Shown piece after piece: positions 11,093-21,878 of a stretch of DNA of 64,000 bases. Source of the DNA: Metarhizium brunneum (Eukaryota; Ascomycota; Sordariomycetes; Hypocreales; Clavicipitaceae); the NCBI RefSeq assembly GCF_013426205.1, contig NC_089422.1:8769001-8833000 (forward strand), written 5' to 3'. The first letter of the stretch is position 1; each line of letters opens with the position of its first letter. Made by a program: the position numbers and the translations under genes. The notes beneath the pieces were generated by a model. That model worked only from the letters and a program-made list of their open reading frames with translations, ran no database searches and was not told where the DNA came from.

Positions 11093-12931
11093 TTAATACT
11101 TCGACCCCACACACGAATACAAACACTTGAACACGCCCCCGACGGCCTTGAACAGCGCCGCCAGGACCCATATAGCCAACTTGAACACGCCCTTTGCCAG
11201 CTTCACCACGACCCGTATCAGAAACGGCGGCTTATCCCCCGCGGACCGGCGCCCGTGCGGCCCCTTGCCCAGGCTGTCATTTTGGCTCTCCACGTCCATT
11301 TCAAACGCCTCCATATGGCGCTTCTTCTTCCCGCCGTCCCGGCGTATACTCAGCTTGCTCCATCTCGCCGAGCCGCGCCTGGCGCCGAGAGCAGCCGCCG
11401 GCGGCGCCCGCGGCGGAGGCTCAAAGGTCTCCATCGGGGTCGGCGAGCTCCTGTCCTCGCCGGCCGCGACCAGCAGCAGCGCCGCGACGACAACGTCCAG
11501 GATGTAGAAGGAGTCGATCTGGGCGGCGACGCCCGTGTCCAGCTCGACCCAGCCGCCGCCGGTGCCGTCCCTCGTCAGCTTGGCGAGGTGCCGGGGCGAC
11601 TCGTCGTGCTCGAGGGTGTACTCGACGCGCGAGTAGGCCGGGCTCCGGTCGACGGCGACGCGGAACGGCCTGGCCAGCGCGTTGTGCACGAGGAAGTGCG
11701 TCGCCGTGTCCTCGTCCCAGACCAGCCGGGCGCACTCGTTTTCCGCGGCGGCGACGGACGCGGCGTCGTCGGCCTTGTCGACGGCCATGCGCGCGGCCGC
11801 CGCCGGCATGAGGAGCGCCACGAGCCCGTCGTTGGGCGGGTGCTTGCGGGACTCTTCTTCCAGCGTCGAGCTGAGTGCTTCGTGGCGGTGCTTTGCGTCG
11901 GTCCGGCTGCCGCTGCTGCTCGCCGGGGCGCCGGGGGACGTGCCGGCCTCTGGGATCGGCGCCTTGCACGGCTTTGCCGGGTCGTGCCGCGTGAGGCTGA
12001 TGTAGGCCGCGGCGGAGGTGGGATCCAGCCGGAGGCTCCAGAACGGCTGGGAGGACCGGGACGACAGCGTGTACACGGGCGCGTCTTTTTGCCGCGACAG
12101 CTTCAGGCAGAAGACCCTCGACTCGGACACGGACGCCTTCCACCCGTTGGCTACCTTCCACAGGCTCTTGAGGTCCTCGGTCGTGCAGGGCGTGGGGGTC
12201 TCCGGCGGCGGCTGCGTCTGTATCCTCAGTGGCCATCGGCCCCTTGCCGCAGGTCGTCGGGGGCTCGACGGCGGGCTGCGGCCCGGAGCGCTCTGTGTCC
12301 CCGGGGATTCCGGCTCCTCGTAGACGGATTGCCTGCTGATGATGGCGCGGGGGATGTGAGCGGGACCCATTTGCGTCGGCGCGTACTCCTGCTCGTTGAG
12401 CGACACATCCGGGTTATATGTCGGGAAGATGGACCTCAGCGGCTGCGAGGCAGAAGCCGGCGAGGGGTGGTCACGGAGAGGGTTTTTAGCAATCGAGTTC
12501 CTGGACCGTCCGCTGTTGCTGCGAACGAGCGTGTTGGCTTCCGAGAAGGCGGTTTCCGCCCGGCCGGGCACGTCGTGTATATTCCGGGGCTGTTGGACGG
12601 CAGCCGTGTCGGCGGTGGTCTCGAGGCCGTGGTGCCGCGCAGGGGCTTCAGAGTTCTGCGGTGTCTCGCTACTTAACGGCCAGTTGGAGGGCGTTTCTGC
12701 CCGCGCGGGCTCGAACTGCACAGGTGGTGTATATGATGGCTGCCCACGCGCCTGGGTGTGATCTGGTGTAGCCACCCTCTGGACCTGGGGTGTTTGCGGC
12801 GTCCTCTCCTGGGATTCGGACCGCCGCCCACGGTAAGACTGGAGACTTCGAGATGCCGGCGGTGGTTTGGAGGCGTTGGGGCTGGGAAACAGGGAGAAGC
12901 TGCCTGGCTGGGATTGCTGCGGCGAAGGCAT
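11093..12931 (-). CDS. Uncharacterised protein with disordered N-half and hydrophobic C-terminus
   Basis: A single open frame of 612 residues, starting MPSPQQSQPGSFSLFPSP. The first 250 or so residues are Ser/Pro/Arg-rich and low in complexity. A more ordered segment begins at LKSLWKVANGWKASVSESRV and continues through PFWSLRLDPTSAAAYISLT, with alternating beta-like hydrophobic residues into GGGWVELDTG. The last 60 or so residues are basic then hydrophobic (VVVKLAKGVFKLAIWVLAALF, VFKCLYSC), possibly an amphipathic or membrane-anchoring helix. I do not recognise the family. High GC and long opposite-strand open frames are typical of GC-rich coding sequence; this frame was preferred because of its composition and the conserved-looking middle. 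Confidence 0.75.
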   Translation of the reverse strand: MPSPQQSQPGSFSLFPSPNASKPPPASRSLQSYRGRRSESQERTPQTPQVQRVATPDHTQARGQPSYTPPVQFEPARAETPSNWPLSSETPQNSEAPARHHGLETTADTAAVQQPRNIHDVPGRAETAFSEANTLVRSNSGRSRNSIAKNPLRDHPSPASASQPLRSIFPTYNPDVSLNEQEYAPTQMGPAHIPRAIISRQSVYEEPESPGTQSAPGRSPPSSPRRPAARGRWPLRIQTQPPPETPTPCTTEDLKSLWKVANGWKASVSESRVFCLKLSRQKDAPVYTLSSRSSQPFWSLRLDPTSAAAYISLTRHDPAKPCKAPIPEAGTSPGAPASSSGSRTDAKHRHEALSSTLEEESRKHPPNDGLVALLMPAAAARMAVDKADDAASVAAAENECARLVWDEDTATHFLVHNALARPFRVAVDRSPAYSRVEYTLEHDESPRHLAKLTRDGTGGGWVELDTGVAAQIDSFYILDVVVAALLLVAAGEDRSSPTPMETFEPPPRAPPAAALGARRGSARWSKLSIRRDGGKKKRHMEAFEMDVESQNDSLGKGPHGRRSAGDKPPFLIRVVVKLAKGVFKLAIWVLAALFKAVGGVFKCLYSCVGSKY

Positions 12932-14612
12932 GACTGCTATATATATCGCTGGTATCTCGCCCCCAGTGCGGAATTCCTGGATAGCAAGAAACCGGCAGGG
13001 ACCCGGGGTATCACAAGTATAACAAAGAGAGAAAGGAAAAACTATAAGCCAGCTTCGGCTTACTGCATCGTGTCCCGCCTGATATTATTGCCAATACCAG
13101 CTCGAACCAAGACGGGCCAATCGTCAGGCCTCTGATGAATGAAGACGAGGCAGCACAGGAAATGGCAAAACAAAAGAACAGAGAAGCAGAAAAAATGGAG
13201 GCAGTGATAAACATATAATGTCGCACGGCATGCCATCTCTATTCCCCTATCCCTGCCCAGGGCCCCATGGCTATTTGCGGCAATGGCACCTTGGAAAGGG
13301 CTGCAGTATCTGCATTCTGCTAGTCTGGCGCCATATTTGCTCTTTGGCGCCCCGTTGGAGTGGTATCTCCTGCAGGATGCTGGGCGGACGCCAGGAACGC
13401 GGAGGGGGTCTACGCGCTTCGTTGAAGAATCGTCGTGTCACTGGTTGGGAGGAGTTGGTGGTAAAGATGCCGTGCCATGCGGGAGACTATATTTGGCCAT
13501 GCAGCCAATGGTGTGGGATATCACACTGCATCAAAGCGGGGCCAAGAGGTGCGTCTAAGCGCCGAGCTGCGCGGGCGGCCAACCTGGGTGCGCCATGGAC
13601 TCTGATTGGCCGGGTGGCATCTCATCTTGAGTCTGGTGGCACTTGTGGGAGGATGGAACGTGGGAAGACGAGATGGAGGACCTGCGGTGCGGTGATTGGG
13701 AGTCGGTACCGTCAACTGGCGTGAGAAATACCAGGTGACACTACCCGAGATAATCTGGTAGCTGAATGGGTCGTGCATGCCAACAATGACATAACATGGA
13801 GCCACTCAAGAGTGGCCGAGGGGTCGAATTAAATATTGACCCTAGCCGGTAGTTGCCAACGGGTCGACGGCCATGTACCTACGTACTTAAGTCTATAACG
13901 TCTCGTACTTACATCATTACATAAGTTCGGTATGACCAGACTAATGCACCAAAAATGGCCATGGCCACGCCCCATGTTTTTGATGTCAATGTTAAGACCA
14001 GTGCCTCTATTTACTGCGACACAGACCGCATACCGCAGCCGCCGCACCGATAGTATCAACCGCCCTCTAGCTACGTAAGTGCGGAAAAGGCAAAAAACGT
14101 CTGGTACCTATGTACGTGTATGAATACATCCTAAGCAAGCTACCTAGTACTAATTGTGGCGAGACCGAACAATTCTAAGAGCACACTTTAGCTACGCAGA
14201 TAGAAGGTAGAGCGTTATTAGTGAATCTACATCCCTTAATTCACAACTGGCTACATCAGTACTCCAAAGCGTATCGCATGCGACGTACGTTGGCGAGGGT
14301 ACACCGGCTGCCGCTGTGGATAGATGACGATGTGACCGAGGGCAGGATACGTACGCCGGTTGTTGAAGGTCTCCGGAGCCGTCAATTCGGAGATGAGGAC
14401 ATGCGCATGTCGGCATAGTGTGAGAACCAGGGAAGCGAATAGCGAAAACCTGCCGTTGTCTTGTCGTGCACGCTCCAAAGACGTTGGTCGGCTGCCGTGC
14501 CTGACCGCCTTGGTCATATTGATAGGATCATCGAAGGCGTGTACGGCTCCCAGCCAATCTATTAACCCTTCATCTCTTCCCCTCGTCACATCTTACTTCC
14601 GACTAGCGAGCA
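12932..14612. other. Intergenic, nothing recognised
   Basis: About 1.7 kb upstream of both neighbouring genes. Many short TACCTA/TACGTA-type motifs occur between 13860 and 14170. No coding sequence, RNA gene or repeat could be supported. Confidence 0.35.
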
Positions 14613-15931
14613 ATGACTTCCAGCATAACCCTCAAAGGCGTTTATGTGGGCAACAAGCCTGTCATTGTGAAGAGGTATCTATATCGCCAATACAAGCAGA
14701 TAACAGATGGTACCCAATGCTGGAGGGACAACTACCTTCTTGAGCGATGGGCGGATTCTCAACAGCCCGTGGTGTACTATGGACAGCATGTGAACGGATA
14801 CAGGCTATTGAAGAGGCTGGGCGATTGGTGTTGGCTGGCCAGAAATACCAACAATAAGTGTGTGTATCTGTCCCCTTGGGCTGCAGAGAAGGCTAACGAC
14901 CGGCGCCAGCGAGTTGTTGACCGTCAAGTTCATGGGGCGGAGCGAATCTCAGCAAGTCAAACGCGAATTAGCCATCAACCGATTTCTACGTTCGCGATGC
15001 CCCCAAAGTCCCCACCTATGCATCATCAAAGACAGCTTTGTCATAAAGCACCACCTGGCAAAATTGCACCCCTCATACAGGAAAGTCAGCTTTGACGCCA
15101 TCGCCTACCCGCCGATGGGGACAGATCTTCAAGTGATAGATACTTCATCGGCCCGCAGCACCTCACTACTCCCTCTAAGCGTTGAAAGGCGAGTGCAATG
15201 CATCAAGGACATTGTTCGAGGGGTGGCCGAACTACACAGCCTGGGTATCGTGCATGCAGGTAATTCTACAGAGAGGGGTTCTTGAAGGAAGATTCTAACC
15301 AAACACAGATATCCATCCAGGGAATGTTGCACTACCACCGCCTCCAGTTGCAGACATGGAGGCCCTCCTTGAAGAGCCACATGTAGAACACTGGTTGGAA
15401 CGTGAGGATGGAGCTCCAACACCTGGCTGCCTCCCCAAATCCGTCATCAAGCCAGTGGACTTGGGCTTCGGCGACGGGACATGCAGAGTCTTGGATTTCG
15501 GATACTCTTTCCGGCACAGAGAAGGTGCCGTGTACAAGGCAGACAGCTTCTCATATGGCGCGGAAAAAGCTATCGAGTTTGAGACGAGCGAAACGACAGA
15601 CCAGCCCTTCAAGGTGGACAGTTGGTACATGGGGCAATTAGTATGTACACTCGACATACAACGCCGTCGCATATTGCCTGACATTCACTAGATCTATTTC
15701 ATCTTGACCAATGGATGCGACTTTCTGGACAGGCGTCCCTCAAATCTCATGTCACACTGGGTAGACCGTATGGCTGTACTGGAGAATGGGGTGGACGAAA
15801 TTTTTAATGAGGAGTTGCCATCACGCAGACATCAGCGCCATTTCCAGCCCATAATTCAACAGCTTATGCACGGCGACCCTAACCGCCGTCTTTCTGTTCA
15901 AGATGCCGTGGCTAGAATCGAGTCGTTTTGA
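14613..15931 (+). CDS. Divergent protein kinase-like protein (SRPK-like catalytic fold)
   Basis: Proposed exons are 14613-14857, 14910-15259, 15309-15640 and 15692-15931 (about 388 residues). The first donor is ambiguous among several GT pairs at 14858-14864. Kinase landmarks are present in order: a putative beta3 lysine (LLTVKFMG), the catalytic loop (LHSLGIVHADIHPGN, where HAD replaces the usual HRD), and the DFG segment (VLDFGYSF). The C-lobe includes KVDSWYMGQLIYF and ends with the ARIESF helix. The glycine-rich loop is poor (LKRLGDWCWLARN). The DIHPGN form and the C-lobe recall fungal SRPK-like kinases. The divergent loop leaves activity uncertain. No neighbour suggests a pathway. Confidence 0.75.
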
Positions 15932-17460
15932 CTCGCTGAGTCTTCCGATGCGGAATTTAGATCATCTCTTTCTTGACCTTATTTGCACATTGTGATGCAC
16001 TTGTCAGCTATTATAACTAGGGGAACATGGTTCTGAACAATCTCAATCTAATCACAGACACAAGAAAATATTAATATGCTGTACACATGGCATCTTACGC
16101 ACCAGTATAAAGTATGCAGACGCGCTCAACTCCCGTGAGCCATACCGCATAAAGCAGCAAACCATGGCAATATATAACACACATTGACTTCTCAGAACTG
16201 CGGCTAAACGTACAGCGAAGCACAGCCTGACAAGGAAGAGAAACAATATATGAATGCAGCGATGTACTGTGCTGCCAAGAAACTAAAACGTCATTCCAGC
16301 GCAATCTACAAGGACATCCAAGTAATATTTCAAAACAGCAATATCAAGCTGACACTGGAATATATAGCGTCATTTAACTCCTGAATAATTCTTTTCTAGG
16401 CATCGCCATTGATCCCTCCATGATTGCCCGCCCAAATACAGTCGGTCTCGTGACCCTTTCGGTTCTATACGAATGACAAGTCAAATCAATAATGAAATAC
16501 CGGCCAAGCTGACAAAACGAGTCGAGAACCTACCTCAACAATACCCCCGCCAAGCCGTCTCGAGGCCTCGTTTGCTCGGCAAACATTGTGGGACTGTACT
16601 AGATGTGTAGCAGCAACACCACAGTGTCCTTTGGCGCAACGATCCTGCGTTAGGAGACGCTCCGTTTCAGTTTAAATTTGCGCCTGCATATCTGGCTTTT
16701 TCTTCGTCTTTCTATCGGAGGGGCGTACCTTTTCCCAAATGCTATTCACGCCGTCTAATCCATCGTGTCGTGTTAGTTGATGCCTTGGTGCACGACCCCT
16801 CAAACGGCTTACATATGTGATCATACGGTGTGGCCCTTGCCGTCGAGACAAAGAAGATGGAGAGCATGCCTGCGCCTTGGTGGTCTTTCCTATCCGCGCT
16901 GATGCAGCTAGTCGGGCGCTCATCTTATGCTCGTGGTATGGCAGGCCAGGCGAATAGGGGTAGCAAATAAAACCCCACCAAATGCGTCTGGTTTACGAAG
17001 CACAGATGGCCTTATATTTCGAGCTGCCCTTGCTTATCTTCCTCTGGCTCTTCTTTCTTTTTTTCATACTCTCTAATCTCACAAGAATCTGTAACTTGAT
17101 TTCATTCATGGCCAGTTATTTTTAGGATTGTTTTAGTGCGAATGTTCATCCCGTGCGACCTAATGAGCCGAAGCACGCTCTTCACAGCCCGATCAGGGCA
17201 CAAACAGAGTCTATCGTGTTGCAAGGACCGGATCGGATTTCAAACGTCTCGGGCAGAGGCGGCCGGAATTTCTTCTGTCTACAGCGAATGTGGAGCCGCC
17301 ATTTTGAAACCGGGTGATGGCTCAAATTGCAGCCATCTGATGACACTGTAATGCGGCTGCCGGGCCGTGCCGACCGGCACTTTTGTGGCACGACGCCAGC
17401 GATGCTGGGCCACTTGCCCTATTTGGAGTCGATAGCCTATTCGCCCTGTCTTTATCTGCC
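15932..17460. other. Intergenic, nothing recognised
   Basis: The stretch runs from the kinase-like gene to the inverted-repeat element. It is moderately AT-rich. Short frames such as the one on the minus strand at 16672-16923 have no recognisable content. Confidence 0.35.
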
Positions 17461-17709
17461 ATCCCTTTAAGTGCGCTAAGGTGCTGTTCTTATAGAGAGT
17501 AAGGATATATATACACCAATTAAAAATCTTGAATCAAATGGCATAAATTTTCACTGTGTATTAGATTAATAATATAAATACAAGTTTTTTAAGTTTATAT
17601 AAAGCTATATCACACTTATTATAGCCGTTGGTTAACTAAAAAGTACCTGTTAGGTATTGCATAAAAGGTGGGACAGTTACAAGAGCGGCACCTTTGTACT
17701 CAACGGGAT
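17461..17709. mobile_element. Short AT-rich terminal-inverted-repeat element (MITE-like), copy A
   Basis: The left end begins ATCCCTTTAAGTGCGC followed by AAGGTGCTGTTCTTATA. The reverse complement of the right end begins ATCCCGTTGAGTAC followed by AAAGGTGCCGCTCTTGTAA, so the ends are imperfect inverted repeats of roughly 35-40 bases. The interior is very AT-rich with no coding frame. The inner right arm (TAGGTATTGCATAAAAGGTGGGAC) aligns with the same place in the copy at 42363-42621, so the two are one family. Transition differences between copies would fit RIP decay. I could not identify a target-site duplication. Confidence 0.6.
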
Positions 17710-18225
17710 AAGATGTCTCGAGTACTACCGAGCAACGTGAAACGCATCCTCGACAAAGCGTAATGGAAGGACTTCCATTCCAACAAGAGGAACGTGACGA
17801 TGCGATACCGTCCGCACCTCATGCATACAGCTTCGGCGAAAAGGGGCCTTCAACTATCATGCCGGAGGAGAACAGCCTATCCCGAAGTTTGCTCAAGTAG
17901 TGATTTCTATTTTGACACGCGACAGCTTCCGCAACCCAGTCCTGCCGCCAGACTGTCGTGACCCCGCCTCATCCATCTTATCGTACAAAATTTTGACCTT
18001 GTCTTTGTCTAGTATACATTGCCCAACCCCGGCATCAAAAGAGTCGGCCGAAAACGCGGTCCAGCGATGCCACATCCAAAGCTCAAAACTAGAAAGAAAC
18101 AACAACGCCAGAAACCATGCAAGTGTGCCCCGAATGTTGCAACCGCCCCGCTCTACTCATCGCGTCTTTCATCCACGGCCTGCCATTACCTTCGTTCGGA
18201 CTGGACCAAAAGGAAAATCGCCTTG
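17710..18225. other. Intergenic, 3' side of CMC1
   Basis: The stretch contains the CMC1 3' UTR and part of the flank of the repeat element. No gene was recognised. Confidence 0.35.
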
Positions 18226-18795
18226 TCATCTGCCGCCGTCAGGGCCGTGCGGCCTGTCCTTGGCCGTCATCCCACCCACCCTCTCCGCCTGTCCCAGCTT
18301 CTCCAGCTCGCGCTGCCTCGACGCCCTCACCTCCTCCGGGAGCCCCCACCACTCGCGGAGGAACTCCTCCTGGGCCACGGCCATCTTGGCCTTGCGCTCG
18401 CGCTGCCGGTGCCGCTCCATCCGCATGGCGAACCACTCCTCGCGCGCGGCGTCGTGCTCCTCGGGCGTCGCGTGCAGCTTCATGCAGTTGTTCATGACGC
18501 GGTGTTCGGCCCGGCAGGCAAAGGACACGGTGAGGGTGCGGCCGAGGGCGCACGCGGCAAAGGCTAAAAATGTCAACCAGACGTTTAGTTGTTGTCTTTC
18601 AGCGAACCCCCTCCACCGGTGAGAAGGACTAATGCACGCACCTTTGATCTCTTCGGCACACTGGCTGCGAACCCGGGCGTAGTAAATGTCTCGTACTTGC
18701 GACTCTTGCGAGGCCGATAGCGGCAGGGGGTTTCTCGAGGGCACGCCGGCGCGTTGGTCCGGGACGTCGGGCTTGTCGGTGGCCATGGTCGTCAT
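18226..18795 (-). CDS. cmc1: Cytochrome c oxidase assembly factor Cmc1 (twin CX9C)
   Basis: Two exons, 18795-18642 and 18563-18226, give 163 residues. The intron (18641-18564, 78 bases) has no stop in frame and falls inside the first cysteine motif. After splicing both twin motifs are exact: C-AEEIKAFAA-C and C-RAEHRVMNN-C, each with nine residues between cysteines. The segment before them (PLPLSASQESQVRDIYY) and the KLHATPEEHDAAREEWFAMR stretch after them are typical of Cmc1. The family acts in the mitochondrial intermembrane space in copper delivery and Cox1 stabilisation during complex IV assembly. The start may be 18795 (MTTMATDKP) or 18786 (MATDKP). The open frame continues upstream to 19077, but that part has no family resemblance. 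Confidence 0.9.
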   Translation of the reverse strand: MTTMATDKPDVPDQRAGVPSRNPLPLSASQESQVRDIYYARVRSQCAEEIKGACISPSHRWRGFAERQQLNVWLTFLAFAACALGRTLTVSFACRAEHRVMNNCMKLHATPEEHDAAREEWFAMRMERHRQRERKAKMAVAQEEFLREWWGLPEEVRASRQRELEKLGQAERVGGMTAKDRPHGPDGGR

Positions 18796-19519
18796 TTCGC
18801 TGCAATGTCTAGAGGAAGCCGGGGCGAGTTTTCGATGGTGGCTCTCTGACGCAGGGCGCAACCCTCGTCCCCGCAGTGAGGAAAGTCGGCTGAGCCCAGG
18901 TCCTGGGTGAGAATGGAGGTCCGGTGATTGGCAATGGGAGCCTGCCAGAGCGCAGACAGTCGACGGTCGGGCGATGGTCTGCTGGGTGGTGCAATCGCGC
19001 AGTGTTGGAGAAGCTTGATGCATCAGGCAATACTTTAACGAGCCGGCTCCACTAGAGGCTGGCAGAATCCACGCCACCGCCTTCCTATTATGATTGCCGA
19101 CTTACACCGATTCGAGGCTGGCTGTCGACAAAGAACGTTGTGAAAGCTTATTTTAACTCGCGGACAAAAGACGTAGCGGTTTTTTGGAAAGATGTAATAA
19201 TGGAGATGGAAAATTTATTTCCACGGTGCTCAAGTGTGGTGCCGTTAGGAGATGCTACGTATCGTGATTCGTTACATATTGCAATGTGAAATATTGCGGG
19301 GGATAACTGTGATCATTCATTATAGAAACATGGTATATAAAGCAAGACGCGAAGAATCCAATCCAATAGCCATCCAACTAACCAGGCCTCTTGGTCAGAA
19401 ACGGCGCTACTGGACTGCTGCCGCAACTCGTCCAAATCACGCCCTCCAAACATGAACCATATTAAGTAAAAAGACACAAATGCCATGGTAACCTCTATAA
19501 ACCTGAATTATCTAACCAA
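18796..19519. other. Intergenic, nothing recognised
   Basis: Promoter side of CMC1 and 3' side of the membrane-protein gene. AT-rich sequence lies at 19190-19350. No coding or RNA signal was supported. Confidence 0.35.
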
Positions 19520-20726
19520 CTACTGCGGATGCTGTTGCGGTTGGTGGTAATACTGCTGCTCCTGCTGAGGAGGCGGCGAGCTCGTCACCGGAGACGGAGA
19601 GTACGGCTGCTGGGGCAGCGGCGTGGCCGACAGCTCGCTCCCCTGCTGGACATGCTGCTGGTACGACGGATACGTCTGGCCGTACTGAGCATACTGCTGC
19701 GCGTCCTGGGGAGGCTGGTACGGCGGCTGCTGCTGGTACGGGCTCTGGGCAGGCTGGTACGGCGCCGGCGTCGGGTTCTGGCCCAGAGGAGACTGCTCGT
19801 GTTGGCCCGTCTGCTGCGGCTGAATGGGCTGCTGGTACGGTGTGTATTGCTGCTGCTGCTGCGGCTGCGTCACGGAAGCTCCCTGCTCAGCCTTGGGCTC
19901 CATCTGGTAGTTGTTGGAGCCGCCGCCGCCGCCGGGGGCGATGGGGAAGCGGCCTTCCTTGCGGCCGCGGAGGAACATGACAATGGTCCACACAAACGTG
20001 GCGATGAACATGAGCCTTGGAAGTCAGTATCCCGTGACGTCCGGGGCAAACAGGCGACACAACTCACCACAGGAGGGCGCCCAGCCCGGCAATGGAGCTC
20101 ATCATCTCCCCGCCGCTCTTGAACAGAATGTCCCTCCGCTCCAGCTGGCGCCTCGTGAAGCAGGTCTTGCTGCCGATGATGCTGCCGTCGTCGATGCACC
20201 CGCCGACCTGGACGTTGAATTTGAAGGTGGCGCGGCGGGCGGCCACGGCGGCAAACGTAGCCAGCCACATGACGACGAGGAAGCCGTCGAGCACCATCAC
20301 GGCCAGGACGTGGTACGCCGTCCGCCACGGGGGGATCTTTTCCGTAAACACGGCGTAGAAGAGAATACACCAGGTGAGGATGGCCTGCAAGGGATAGCGG
20401 TCAGGTTGCGCTTCGCTTTTCCCAACTGTGTGAGGACTCAGGGGGGGACGACTTACAGTAGCGACAGACAGCCCAAACTCGTCCAGGTACAGGTCGTGCA
20501 TCAAGGCGCCCGCCAGGCCGAGGATGATGAGCGAAATGAGGAACTGGAGGCCCCGGACAATCATCATCCATATCGGCGTCTCGAGCACGTGGCTCGCCGG
20601 CTGTGGGTGGACTTGCTCCATGGCGAGCGAGACCGTGAGCAGTGCGACAAGAGTCAAGTACGATTCGGCAAGACGGTGCCTCCCAGACTTGAATCCCAGA
20701 ATCGGGAGGAGAAAAATATCCAGCAT
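19520..20726 (-). CDS. Four-helix membrane protein with Pro/Gln/Tyr-rich tail (MARVEL-like)
   Basis: Three exons (20726-20457, 20384-20068, 20015-19520) give 360 residues. Four hydrophobic segments are visible: near SYLTLVALLTVSLA, near RGLQFLISLIILGLAGALM, near LAVMVLDGFLVVMWLATFAAVAA and near LMFIATFVWTIVMFL, with a further hydrophobic stretch at AILTWCILFYAVF. This layout and the third-helix DGFLVVMWLA pattern fit fungal MARVEL-domain proteins of the plasma membrane. The cytosolic C-terminal tail (about 130 residues) is low in complexity, with repeats of YQQ, PYQP and QPQQ ending HHQ/HPQ-like. Function is unknown; membrane-compartment organisation is the usual suggestion for the family. 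Confidence 0.82.
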
Positions 20727-21878
20727 ACGCAGACTCTCGTCAGCCCGAGTGGCGTCCCTGTCCGCGACTTATATGCCCTCGTTGCTGCGTGCCCCAATCT
20801 CCCATTGTCAAGATGATCCTAGAATCCACCCCTGTTTTGTTTTTGAGCCTCAACAGCATACCGCTTGTTGCTGGCGCCTGAGAGAATCTGCCCCCTCAGG
20901 AAGGACGCCCAATGTCGGGAGAAATTTCAATATTGGTCAGCCCCGACATGGCTGCATGACTGCAAAAAGGATGCCAGGAAGCAAGCCCCTATCACTAGTT
21001 TGCCTCAGCCGCACCGCGCGCAAAGGGATGTGAGTGGACGCCGTGCGCCGGGCTGGCTCGTGCCGAAGCAGGCGTTATTTGGCTATTTATGTGCTCAATG
21101 TCATTTTTTTACGAGGCGCCGTTCTCTGCTTGGGCAGGGGGGCTTTTTCCGCACAAGTCGAGGCGAGGCGCGTTTTGGCGCAACACGCCATCGACACACA
21201 GTGCAGCCAACGGGGCGAGTTTATCGCGCCACGCGGAAGCGGACCACGGAATGGCGTCGGGTCTTTTTGCCTGACGGATACATATATACAACATGGCGCT
21301 GGGTGATGTTTTTTTTAACCTTGCTGGAATCTCGGCGCGAATTGGGCTGCGAGGCCGAGGTCCTTACGGGATCCTGTCACTTCAGTTTCGGCCAACACTT
21401 GGAGTAGGAAACAACAATGATTGCAAGGAAATGGACGCTGATAATGGCGGATCTCTTTCCGCAGTGCCTGACTCTAGTGCTGACGGGGACCCTGTCTCCA
21501 GCTCTGCTGCCGAAACGGAGCAGAGTGCACATGCATGTGCTGGCAGATGAGTCTCGCGACCCTGGTCCTGACTCCTGACTGACTCCTCACGAAGCTGAGC
21601 TCAATGCTGGGTCCGCATGCAATTAGGGTCAACTGGTGTGTGCGAGCTGCCGCTTGCTTTCTCGCCGTCACCGCTTACTCTGTACGCCGCATCTGTCTCC
21701 GGTAGTACTCTGTACAGAGTATGCCAAAACATTCTAGACCCCGTCCCTTTTCCCCTATTGTCCAGCATCCCGAGCCGGTAAGGCGAACCGCGGGTGTTGG
21801 GCTGACTCGGCAGTGGGCTGAGATGCAGGGCGCCATCAGCCCCAAGCTACCCCTGCTCTGCTCACGTCTCGTCCGCTT
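20727..21878. other. Intergenic; contains a perfect 16-base palindrome
   Basis: No gene was recognised. The palindrome TACTCTGTACAGAGTA lies at 21706-21721, and a partial copy TACTCTGTAC lies at 21676-21685. Confidence 0.4.

Noticed and set aside
11060..12676. 538-codon plus-strand frame opposite the 612-residue gene
   Set aside because: Arg-rich, low-complexity translation typical of antisense frames in GC-rich coding sequence.
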